19,599 bases of DNA from Obelidium mucronatum (lineage: Eukaryota > Chytridiomycota > Chytridiomycetes > Chytridiales > Chytriomycetaceae). The notes under the pieces are model-generated. The model was not told where the DNA came from. It ran no database searches and was given only the letters and a program-made list of their open reading frames with translations. The DNA lies in contig JAIVFH010000446.1 of NCBI GenBank assembly GCA_025765595.1, forward strand, positions 1-19,599, read 5' to 3'. The position numbers were made by a program, and so were the translations under genes. Below are positions 7,898 through 18,477 of this stretch, in pieces (position 1 is the stretch's first letter; each line of letters begins with the position of its first letter).

Positions 7898-9646
7898 ATG
7901 CCTCCAGTTCCAATCCCAGTTCACTCCTACACCTGGATCTTTGCTCTTACCGTTGCATTCTCTTTCCTTGACGCCTATGCCATCGGTACTTATAACCGCG
8001 CCTCCTCCTTTCCTTTCCCCACACTCTGTCACTAACTGACGAGTGTATTCCGACTTTTTTTTTCAGGTGCCAACGATGTCGCCAACTCTTTCGCCACTTC
8101 TGTCGGATCCAGATCCTTGAAACTGTGGCAAGCTTGTTGCATTGCCATCTTCACTGAATTCATTGGAGCTATCGCTCTCGGTGCTTCCACCACTGGAACC
8201 ATCAAGGACGGTATCATTGCCCTTTCCATGTTCGACAAGCGCCAAGATCTGCTCATGAGCGCTTTCATGTGCGCCTTGATTGGATCTTCCACCTGGGTCA
8301 TGACTGCCACCCGTTTCGGATGGCCCGTTTCCACCACCCACTCGATCGTCGGTGCCATCATCGGTGTCGGTATCTCTGCTTACGGAACCGATGCTGTTAA
8401 CTGGGCTTGGGAAGGCAAGGGTGTTGCTCAAATCGTTGCTTCCTGGTTAATCTCCCCAGCTGTCGCCGCTCTTCTCGCGGCTCTCATCTACGGTCCTCAC
8501 TCGCCAGTTTGTCCTCAAAGCCAAGAACCCACTCCGCTGCTGGAATCTACGCGATCCCAGTCTACTTTGTCGTTACAACCTTCATTGTGGCGTTTTACGT
8601 TGTTTCCAAGAACGGAAAGTCCACCTTGAAGATCACTGCTGCTACTTTTGGTGGTCCATTGACTGTTTCTGGTGATGTTGCGCTTTGTATGGGAATTGTT
8701 GGGGGGATGTGCGCGGTTGTCCTTATTGTTTGTCTTGTCTGCGCTATCCCTTACTTTATCCGAAAGCTCGAGAAGGAAGAGGACTTGAAGTGGTACCACT
8801 TTTTCTACATCTTTGTCGTCCCAACTCAGCCAAAGAACGAGAAACTCGAACTCGAACTCAAGACCGCAATTTACCCCACACCTCCTCGAAGACGGTGAGA
8901 AGCAAGCGGCTGCCGTTGCTGGAGACTTTATTGTTGCTGACAAGGAGGGCGCTCCTGCTCCTGCTGCTGGTCAAGGACACACTGATTCCAAGAACGTGGT
9001 CTCCACAATCAAGAACGGGCTTCAAGGTACCTACGAACTTGCCAAAAAGGGTCTTTTTATGGATGTCGCGGGTGTTCAATCTGAACATGCCCATGAAGCT
9101 CACGCTCACGCTACTATTTACGACAACAAGGTGGAATTCTTGTTCTCTTTCCTTCCAAGTCATGACTGCTTCTTTCGCTTCGTTTGCTCACGGTTCCAAC
9201 GACTGTTGCCAACGCTATTGGTCCACTTGCCGCCTGTCCACGACCTCTGGTCCACCGGTAAGGTCGCCAAGAACGCTACCGTTGAGACCTGGATGTTGGC
9301 CATGGGTGGTATCGCCATCGACTTGGGTCTCGCTCTTTACGGATGGAGAATCATGATCAACTTGGGTAACAACTTGACCTACCACTCCCCATCCCGTGGA
9401 TTCGCCATGGAACTCGGTGCCGCTCTTTCTGTCATCACTGCCTCCTTCTTGGCTCTCCCTGTCTCTACTACTCAATGTATCGTCGGTGCTACTATTGGTG
9501 TCGGTCTTATGAACGGTACTGCCAAGGCTATTAACTGGAAGATGGTTTCCTGGACTCTGTTCTCCTGGTTGCTTACCCTCCCAGTTGCCGGTGTTTCTGC
9601 CGGATGTCTCTATGCTTTACTCACCCGCGGTTCAAGCTTCAACTAA
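7898..9646 (+). CDS. PHO89: PHO89-type phosphate symporter, tandem second copy with six +1 frameshifts
   Basis: Exon 1 is 7898-7985 and exon 2 is 8067-9646; the 81-nt intron sits at exactly the same codon as in copy 1. Read through, the protein is the same PiT/PHO4 transporter, with GANDVANSFAT and all membrane segments. Compared with copy 1, single extra bases occur near 8494, 8538, 8868, 9155, 9212 and 9235. Each group of three restores the frame, but as written translation would stop near 8629. Removing the six bases gives 553 residues versus 545, explained by a linker nine residues longer (Ala/Gly/Pro-rich around 8910-8970) and one residue fewer at the end. Differences between the copies are mostly synonymous, so selection kept this protein until recently. 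Either the sequence has consensus errors or the copy is a very young pseudogene. I lean to sequence error. Confidence 0.88.
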
Positions 9647-9724
9647 AAAACATCTTTCAGTTGGTTTAATTTATTGGACTCTTTTTCACCCTTCTTTTTT
9701 CCGCATAATTTTCTTCCAAGTGAG

Positions 9725-9730
9725 AATAAA
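9725..9730 (+). promoter_or_regulatory. AATAAA polyadenylation signal candidate, permease copy 2
   Basis: AATAAA lies 79 bases after the stop of the second permease, inside the 186-bp gap to the convergent BCAS3-like gene. Confidence 0.45.
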
Positions 9731-9832
9731 TAACTCCATTTCAGTATCATCAATTTAAAAAAAAAAGTACAAACGAATCTCCCTCCCTGGTCATCAAATA
9801 ATAATAAATCATCATCATCAAGTTAAAAAAAT

Positions 9833-12800
9833 TCACTTCCGCTCTTTCCGATACTGATTCGATATCTTATCAAAATATCCAATCTGCCCGCTTTCATCAT
9901 TCCCTTCATCCTCTTCCACCACCAATGCATCTTCAAACGATACATCATCTCGCTGCCAAACGCGAAACCCACCCAACTCATCAGCCATGGCGGATGTTAT
10001 GGCCGGCGCGATACAGCTGTCTGCCATAGACGGTACATTCAATGAGTCAGCTCTGTTTGGGCACACATGCGGGAATCAGAAACGCAATTCCCCAAAACGT
10101 CTTTTGAAAAAGGAAAGACACTCACCCGCCGCCTTCTCGACTAGTCTCCAGCTTTCTGAAAAAGGGCAAGTCTGAGAGATCCGGCGTTACTTGATTGTTC
10201 ATCTCGTTTTGCAGGCCCACAGTCTCGTTGTTTTCATTTGAGTACAGATGCATTTTGAAGGTCATATCCATCCAAATAGGTGCACCGAACAACACGGTAT
10301 TGTAGGTTGTAGTTTCGATTTGTGATGCCCATTGGCTTTAAATCAAAAAAAGTTGAGTCGAAAAGAATCTTGCAAAAAAAAAAAAAGAATTAAAAACAAA
10401 CCCAGATTTCCACGGCGATAGAGCTTCTTTTGCGGGCTAAGTTGGATGTAATAATTAGTCAATGCTCATTAAAAAAAACCATCATCCAAAACGACAAAGA
10501 AAATCACCTCCAACTCAATCTTGGCTTCAGCCCAGTCCTTGAACCGCTTCACATCCCACTGCAACACATCTTTTATACTTGCGCGAGCCCTTCCAGTTGG
10601 AGCCCCGGCCCCAGAAGCCATAGGACTCACACTCGAGCTGTTGAACCGATTCCTTGGCGAAATGCCAAGAGACCCCGAATGTGACCCCAATGAACCAACA
10701 CTCATCCCCACACCAGCACTAGCACTATTAACTCCGCCTGTATTAACTCCAGCATGGATATCCAGATAATGAAGTGTCAAGAACCCATTCGGATGGAAAC
10801 TGAAAACCCTCTGTCGAAACAACCGGACTTGGTCCTCCCCTCCTCCTCCTCCTCCGTTCCCGCCTAGAAATCCAGTCAAGGACGGACTTACAGAAACTCC
10901 AGCTCCTCCGTTCCCCTTTTTACCAGCACCTCCACCACTACCGCTCCCATACACGGGATTTCCGACACAATCAAACAAGAACCCAACACTCAGAGATGCT
11001 CGAGACTTTCGTTGTAGTCGATGGTTTTGCTCATGCTGCTGCAACAAAGCTTCATTTGCAACCTCTTCCGAATGCGCCTCCCCAAAAGGAACACTCTGCT
11101 TCACCCTTGCACATGGATACAATTCAAAACAGCTGCTACCACCACTGCTTGAAGTCCCAGCAAGCCCCTTCAACGCCGCGTTAAACACATCAACTGGTCC
11201 AGATTTAGTTTCCGTCCACCCATTCAACACCCCAATCTCCACCGCCGCCGCCGCTGCTGCTGTAGCCGACCCAGACGATGAAATCACACCTAAACTCTCA
11301 GATATCGACAGAGGCGGCAACGGATACAAGTGACTCGTCCCTCTCGCCGTACTCACCGCACACCACTTCCCATTTTCACTAAACGCGACGCTTTCAATCG
11401 TAGCCGGTGTGTATCCACGCTCAAGTTTGTACAAACACTGTTGATGAATCAGAGACCTCGTTGATGACGGCGACGCCGTGTGTTTCCCATTGGTTTGTTC
11501 AGTTAACCCAGGTGACGCGCGGATCATGCCAAAAATGAAAAACGTGTTTCCAGATGTGCTGGATGAGAAGAGGAGGGTTTGTGGAGTGTTGAAGGTCAGG
11601 TTTGATAGTTTGTTTGTGTGGGGTTTCCAGTGGGAGATGAGTGTGGGTTCCAGTGGGTCCGTGGTGGTGGTGGTGGATGCTGATTGAAAATGGAGGTTGG
11701 GTGGGAAATCGAGGATCGCGATCGTTCCTTCCGCCAATTTTTCAGGATTTGGTTGTTGTATGGGTGCTGGAGCAGCGGGTGCATTTGAAGTGGCCGTAGT
11801 CGCAGCAGGTGGAGATGGCGTCGTTCCATTCAAGTAGTTTGTCATGGCTGTGTATCCCACGTTTCCCAAGTAACCAGCTCCGACAATCACTTCCTTGACT
11901 ACTTTTTTTGTCGTCTTTTTCAACCCTTCCATTGCCTTTTCTTGGACCGTGGATGTGCTTACACCAACTGATCTCCCGTATTCATCATACTCGTCTCCAC
12001 TTATACCTCCGTCTCCAATTTTCGACTGTTTTGGGGCACGAGTTGTCGATGCATATGCTAAAAGCCGTGCGCCCACTGCATACACGGGATGAGCATCCTT
12101 GATGGAGGCAATATGCAAAAGCGTGATGGAAGAATAGACTTGAAGTGTGTAGTTTGAGAGAGCCTGTGTTGTTTTATATTTGGGATGATGAATCTTTGAG
12201 TTTCCTATTCCAAAAAAAAAAAAAAGGAAGGACATAACGCGTCCAAAAACATACAATGACAATCAGCCGTTCACTTGACTTGACCGACACAATTTCATCT
12301 GAATACGACCAGACGGCTATATTTGAATGCGTCTTTAGGGAATATAACTTGGCATTGCTGTTGATGAAATCGGCGGACACAGGGTCTGTGTTGTTCTCAC
12401 TACAAAAAAAAAACACAGGTTTTTAACAAACTCTTCAAAAAAACAACACAAGCATTGAATGAGCTACTAACCCTAAAACAACAAGTGGCAAGTTTTGAAG
12501 GTGCGGTTGATTGGAGTATTCTTGCTGCTGTGTGGCGGAAGTGCTATAGGGAATTACATCCAAATCAACGATTCGACCGAGTCCCGACTTAATAGAGGCG
12601 ATTTGTGTTACATCGATGCCATTGCTTGAAGATATCGACCAAATCTGGAACCCATTCTCATATCCAATCAGAAGAGCGAGGTCACTAATCAACATTTCAG
12701 ACGGGTTTCCATTGTAGAAACAAAAACAAAACAAAAAAGCTTACTCCGAAATTTGAGAAAATTTCGCGCATAAAATGTGATCCAAGGAGTCATGCGAGCT

Positions 12801-13567
12801 GGGAGAGGCATTTTGTGTGGTATGACTTTGAGTGAGAGAACCTGCTTCTGAATGTTAGAAACGCAACGTCAAGAGATGCTTTTCGAACAAAATATCATAC
12901 CCTTTACATAGGAGCCTATTTGCGAAATCAGCGAGGGCGGCTGATGTTGTAGCTGTCGAGGCTTTGCCTTTCGTTTGTTGTTTGTAATATGCGGAATAGA
13001 TGAAGAATGCGATAGATTAAACGATTTTTTAGGGTCTGAGGCGCCATTTTGATTATTCAAGGTTGGATTGAATGAAAACTGAGTGAGTGAAATGGGTGTT
13101 GGAAGTTGGGTCTGAGTGGACGGGTCCGATTCCAGCCGAATAGGTTTGTAGACACGAACACGAGGCGGCTTTGGGTCTTTTTCGGCTAATGTGGTGAAGC
13201 CATGAGTGGACTGCGGATTCACTGGCTCCTGGTGACGCTGTTGTTGCTGTTGTTGCTGTTGTTGTTGAAGACACATATTTGGTACATCAACTTCGAGTTC
13301 GAAGAGACCTTCTTCCTCCAGTTCTCTTTCGTTTTCGTTTTCGTTTGCGAATTGTCTTCCATCGTCAAGGTCATCATCGCCAGAGGTCTCAGCATCAGCC
13401 TCGGAGTAGTTTGCTGATGGTGACAACGCAACTCCCACTGACGTGGCATTAGATTCAGCTTCTATTGTATCTTGCTTCTCAGTAGGCGGCTGGTGTTGCT
13501 GCTGTGCAGAGGCGGGGTGGACGTCACGTTTGTTGTAGTTGTTGTTGCTGCGCTTCTTTTTTGGCAT
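9833..13567 (-). CDS. BCAS3-family WD40/PROPPIN-like protein (autophagy-linked)
   Basis: Eight exons on the minus strand are modelled: 13567-12901, 12841-12745, 12684-12472, 12399-12255, 12193-10508, 10436-10402, 10335-10126, 10052-9833. All phases agree and the product is 1090 residues. The first about 220 residues are low complexity (KKKR start, acidic and poly-Gln). Family motifs follow: ALLIGYENGFQIWSI (about 258-272), PVYAVGARLLAYA (about 410-422), and LYKLERGYTP, then GKWCAVSTARGTSHLYPL (about 627-665), all close to human BCAS3. Near the C-terminus, WASQIETTTYNTVLFGAPIW matches the BCAS3 domain. Animal BCAS3 folds as a beta-propeller and, with PHAF1 (C16orf70), binds phosphoinositides on forming autophagosomes; a similar role here is inference. 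Between propeller motifs lie long Gly/Ser-rich insertions. The acceptor of exon 5 (aaag at 12194) is chosen by frame and is the least certain join, next to a T14 run. Confidence 0.9.
13238..13267 (-). repeat. Poly-Gln (CAA/CAG) tract in BCAS3-like exon 1
   Basis: On the minus strand, mixed caa and cag codons encode a run of about ten Gln in the disordered N-terminal extension. The interrupted codon mix makes the tract more stable than pure CAG. Confidence 0.8.
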
Positions 13568-13743
13568 GTTTTGTTTTCAGCAGACTCGACACTCGACAGA
13601 CACAACTCACTTTCTTTATTTTAATTTTAATCTTTTCTCTTCAGTTCAGTTTTAATTTGAACTGGTTTAGAAATAGTTTGTGAATTTGTGGTAACCGAAT
13701 CGCCGAGATTGCATCAAATTTTCCAGATAAAAATCGCGACTCG
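13568..13743. promoter_or_regulatory. Divergent promoter region between BCAS3-like and LRR genes
   Basis: The two start codons face away from each other across 176 bases of AT-rich sequence with T-rich and A-rich patches. It must hold both 5' UTRs and both promoters unless unseen 5' exons exist. No recognisable factor site stands out. Confidence 0.5.
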
Positions 13744-16700
13744 ATGCGCACTTTGCCTCTGCAGCTTCTTGCGCTCGCCGCCGCGCGCGTTTCCCGCGCC
13801 GACCTTTCGTCCGACTGCGCGACGCTCGCGGGCAGCGCGGCGCTGTTTGGCGCGGGCGCGGCGGGCGACTGCTGCGGCCTGGCCGTGCGCGGACTCGGCA
13901 GCGTCGCGTGCGGCGCGGGCGGCGTTTCGGCGATGTGCGTCGCTTTCTTTCTTTCGTCTCACTCAAGTTCTCAACGCACTCACTCACTCAACTCTAGATC
14001 GCTCGCGCTCGACCCGGCGACGCACCCGCCAACTACGCCAATGCCGGATGTTTCGAAATTTGCTTCCTTGCTGACGCTAGTGATTCGCGGGGACCCTGGT
14101 GGCGGCGCAAAGCTGACCAATCCTGTTAGTGGCAACATCGCCTTGCCATCGTCGCTTACGAAGCTGTGAGTTTATTTTCCCACCGAAAAGCAATGGTCAT
14201 ACCTGAATATAATATAAGGGACCTGTCGTTTAATGCCTTAACTGGAACCGTGCCAGACCTGTCGTCGGCCGCCCTTCCTCAACTCGTGTACATGTGAGTG
14301 TTGATCAAGTCATCTATTTGTCGGTTTCCTTACGATCGCTGAATTTCAATGCTAAATACTCAAAGTGACTTGAGAAATAATGTATTTGATCAGTCGTCTC
14401 GTGCTTTACTTCCAGTTCCAAATTCCAAATTTAATCCAGGAATGCAATATCTGTGAGGAGTAGATATAATTTCATTAGACTCCTATTGACGCTGTTGTTG
14501 TTGAACTCGGTATTTTTTTGCAGGGACATCTCCTCTTGTTGCCCTCCAACGCCAACGGGGAGTTATGTGAACGTCCCCACTGCAGCTCTCAGTGGTTTCA
14601 CCGTTCTCGTTCATTTGGGTCTGGACTACATTCTAATTACTGGAAATACTTTTCCAAACCTGCCAACTTCTCTGGAATATCTTTCAATTAACTATTGCAG
14701 TGCATCAGGAGTTGGATCACCACGAAGACCATTGCCGGCATGGACAAATGCACAATTCCCCAATTTCGACACGTATATTAAGCTGGAGCATTTGTTAGTG
14801 GTTCTGTGAACGTGCATCCATCATTCAGAATTGTAACTGTATGACTTTACATAAAGGTCTTTGCGAGGAATTAAATTTACAGGGGCTCACCCTTCTTCGG
14901 GGCAAGTATTCAGCCGTCTGAAACATTTGTGAGAAAAAACACATCATTTGGCCGTGTTTTCAATTCTGTAACCACCACTACTGATTTTTTTTATCTCCAG
15001 AGATCTGAGTTATAATAACTTTGCAGGTGGCGATATTCCTGCAGCAAGCTCTTTGAATGCAGACCTTACATACTTGTATCTATTCGTTCACATTTTTTTT
15101 CATACCAACTTCGTACCTGTTAATTCATATGCTAGGGCATTGGGGGCCTCCAATAATCAACTCACTAGTGTTAGCCCAACTCTGGAATCTTACTTCTCGA
15201 CTCTCACAAGACTTCAATTCTTATTTCTGACCAAAATCTCCTTTAAATCAGTTATTCCATCTGTGAATGCTGCCACTGGTTTAACTCTACTTGATTTAAC
15301 GGGATGCGGATTGATTGGCCCAATTCCCGATCTATCGGCTTTTTCTGCATTGCAATACCTGTTGAGTGCGAGCCTTCTGCATAAAGTTTCGTTTAACTCC
15401 GTTTTCCATTGGAAAAAAACAGAAAGCTCGAACAGAATAGCTTTGTATCTCACTTGCCGCCATTGAATGGATTATCAAGTATAACTTATCTGTCTGTGCT
15501 GTCTGCTAACCTCTATGGCCCATTACCATCATTTGTCGGCGTGACCACTTTGCGGACTTTGCTAATTGGATCAAATCGGTTGACTGGTTCTATTGGAAAA
15601 TTGGCTGGAGCCAGCAACCTGGTAACCTTGGGGATGCAAGAAAATGCTTTTACAGGTCCAACAACGGCGTTTCAGAGTTTACAAAAACTGACAAGCGTGT
15701 GAGTTATACATAATTTAAGTTTTTTTTTTTTTTTTTTTGGTTGCTGCTTTCTCTCTTGATGCGTGATTTTCCATCTTTTTTACCGCCAGAAATTACGGAG
15801 AAAATTTGTTGGTTGGGGCGTCGTCTGGTGGTACAAACTGCTTTTCGGCCGGTGGATCATTTACGCCTTATAATGGAAACACTCCTGTTTGCCCCCAATT
15901 GGCTGCTTTGACATCATATTCCGCACTTCCGTCCTGCGCACAAGGCTGTTTAGCCAATCGCCCTGGATGGTCAGGATTCAGTTCTACTTCGCTATCGAAT
16001 TTCGATACAATTTGTTCATCCTGGGATATAACAACATGGTCTTGCTCGGCTTGTACGACAGACCAGGAAATTATCGCAGTTGGGGCTTTTGTAAGTTACC
16101 AAAATGTTAATTTCTTTTACCTCCTGCAAATTCAACTTGCGGTTTTTTCCCCAAGAGTTATTCAATCAACCAGATCTGCAACGAGTATCTTGGTATTGAT
16201 ACATTAGTTGTTCCCCAATCAAGCGCGGTTCGAAAGGGGCTTGATTACGGCTTGAAAATCATATCTCTTGTCAACGACAAGGTTCTCCCTCTTGATAAGG
16301 AATGTCTCTTTCCTCAGCGGAAATGCGTTGAATTGATTCCAGGGTATAGCTCTTTATCTCTCGCTGGGCTTTCCGCAATTACCCAGGAAATGACGACTTT
16401 CTGTGTCAACTTGGATTTGGCAGCATATCTATCCTGTGTTGTTAGCAAGAAAACGGCTTCATGTGTACAGCCCCATGTGGTCGCGTACTCGTTGGTATGT
16501 TGATAGTTCAAGATACAATTTCTCAAAAGATTTTAACACTAACTATCGGGGTTAGGTTGACTTGCTTCCCGCGTCTTGCCCAAGGCGTTGCACTGCACTT
16601 ATAACATCTGATTGTCTCTGTGGATCCGGATCCGCATTCACTTACGTCGAGGCAGGGAGAATTTGCATCGCCAATCAAATTGTTCCTCTTTGCGGCGCCT

Positions 16701-18376
16701 CCGCATGCTTAGATCCCGCCACATGCTACTGCACATCTGGTCAATGCTCTGCTAGTGCTACCAGTGGAGTGTGTTTAACTTGTCAATCAGGAACAGCCCC
16801 TCCAGGATATCATTGTGCAAGTACATCTGCAGCTCCAGCACCGCTCTGTGGTAATCTTGTGTGCGTTGATCCTACAAAGTGTTTCTGCGGGTCAACCAAC
16901 CTCTGCGCCATCACTCCATCTCAAACAAGCGGGAAATGCTTTCTTCCACCAGTTGCAACAATCAGCATAGCCAATGCCACTGACGTCCGTATAGGCGATC
17001 CCATGAATATCAAGATTTCTTCTGACGCCTTCACCAAAAACGGACAATCTCTGGCAATCGACAGTATCCACTTAAGTGATGGAATCACCACAATCCTTTT
17101 GGATAAAGCAACTTGCTGGGGTACACCAGTAGGAGCGACGGGAACCCAACAAGACTACGCGTTCAATCTACCAACAACACCTGTTTTCCAAGGCGTCAAG
17201 AAATTCTCGGATCTGCAACCCCCCGCATCCGGTCAACTTTGCGTCGGTTCTCCAAAAATTACAGTTGGAATCGCTCTTCCCGCGTCAGAAACAGTGTACA
17301 ATGCCACGATTACACTCAAGTATAGTGCTCTCACGCGGCGCAATGAATGGACAAACGCAACCTTGTATAATTGGATTTCTGGGATTACCAGAAGAGACGC
17401 GTTATCAGACGGAATTGTTACGATTACGTTCAGTTTGAAGCCACGAGTTGTGCCTCCTCCGCCTGGACCCGTACCACAGCCACAGCCACAGCCACAGCCT
17501 CAACCTCAACCAAGCCCGACCACCACTTCAATGATTTCGACAACAACCACAACTGAAACTCAATCGACAAGCAAAACAAGTACAAGCTCAACCAGCACAA
17601 CGTCAAACACATCATTCTCAAAGACAACCGTTTCATCGATCCCTTCTACGTCTTTCACTAGTAGTCAGTCACCAAGCCTTTCCACTACTGAAAGTACATC
17701 TTCAAGTACTTCAAACCCGACCACCACAACTTTGACAGGATACACAACTCGAACAACAACAACTGCAACAACGACAACAACACCGCTCACAACAACTGCA
17801 ACAACAACAACATCAACTACTCCAGTAGAGTCGAATTTACCGGCGCCACCACCGGCCGCTATTCAAAAGCGACCCGATATACTAATTCAATCAATCGGAG
17901 TAAATGGGGAAATCAAATCGATACTCATGATTGGCGGCGACATGTCTCAATCCTCAGCGGCAGTAGCAACGGTGCGTGTGGGGGACAAAAGTTTCGTTCC
18001 TTCAACAGGAACGCTTGTGGTGAAGGCTCCAGAGGGAATCTCGCTGGGTGCGGATGGTGTTTTGATAATGACAGGCACTGGCGAGAAAGCAGCAAGTCTT
18101 GGCGCGATGGTTAATGTTGGGTCTGGCGGATTTTTCGCCATCGGTATCGAGTCTCATGAAATACGACCAACAGCTTCTGCTGCAGATGATGATGTGGCAA
18201 AACTCAAGTCAGGTATTGAGGTGGTTGCCACGACTGTTACTGGGTCTCACTCTCCGACGGCACACCCAACAGTAGGAGCAGCAAAACCAAAGTTCTTAAT
18301 TGGATCGAGTGCGATGAGTCTGTGTGTGGTTTCAGTTTTCGTCTGTCAGGCCTTGTCCATTCTTGCCTTATTTTAA
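13744..18376 (+). CDS. Secreted leucine-rich repeat / Cys-rich / mucin-like, probably GPI-anchored surface protein
   Basis: Twelve exons are modelled: 13744-13934, 13998-14165, 14219-14293, 14366-14452, 14524-14793, 14857-14928, 15001-15075, 15136-15360, 15423-15698, 15790-16090, 16156-16494, 16556-18376. All joins stay in frame for 1299 residues. Residues 1-19 form a signal peptide (LPLQLLALAAARVSRA). A Cys-bearing LRR cap (DCATL...GDCCGL) follows, then plant-type LRRs to about 480 (LDLSFNALTGTVP, LDLTGCGLIGPIP, LLIGSNRLTGSI). A Cys-rich part includes two tandem copies of a PLCG..xCxDPxxCxC unit (about 737-821). Next come a beta-rich domain, a Pro-Gln run, a Ser/Thr-rich mucin-like stalk (about 993-1117), a Gly-rich domain and a C-terminal hydrophobic tail (SLCVVSVFVCQALSILALF) typical of GPI attachment. 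The protein is likely at the cell surface or wall as a recognition or adhesion protein; ligand unknown. Exon 1 is far richer in GC than later exons. Confidence 0.88.
17467..17512 (+). repeat. Pro-Gln hexanucleotide repeat before the mucin-like stalk
   Basis: Tandem cca-cag / cct-caa units encode alternating PQPQPQPQPQPQPQ at the start of the Ser/Thr-rich stalk of the LRR protein. Such runs form extended rods and commonly vary in copy number. Confidence 0.8.
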
Positions 18377-18477
18377 GTTTACGCAGTTTCACACATTGAC
18401 ATTATTATAGTATAGTATAGCGTAGTGGTTTTGAAAAAAAAAAAGAATAGCAGTATTGAAAGTTCATCTTTGTACTT
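18377..18477. other. Short convergent 3' intergenic gap
   Basis: The LRR gene and the lectin gene end facing each other with 101 bases between stops. The gap has a tatag tandem (about 18410-18422) and an A11 run. The 3' UTRs must be short or overlap. No AATAAA was seen. Confidence 0.5.

Noticed and set aside
13667..13987. Arg-rich open frames on the minus strand opposite LRR exon 1
   Set aside because: Product of very GC-rich antisense sequence; the sense strand has a signal peptide, LRR cap and matching splice sites.
14453..14523. Continuation of coding through the stretch before LRR exon 5
   Set aside because: It is flanked by gtgagg donor and ttttttgcag acceptor and interrupts the LRR frame; best read as an intron.
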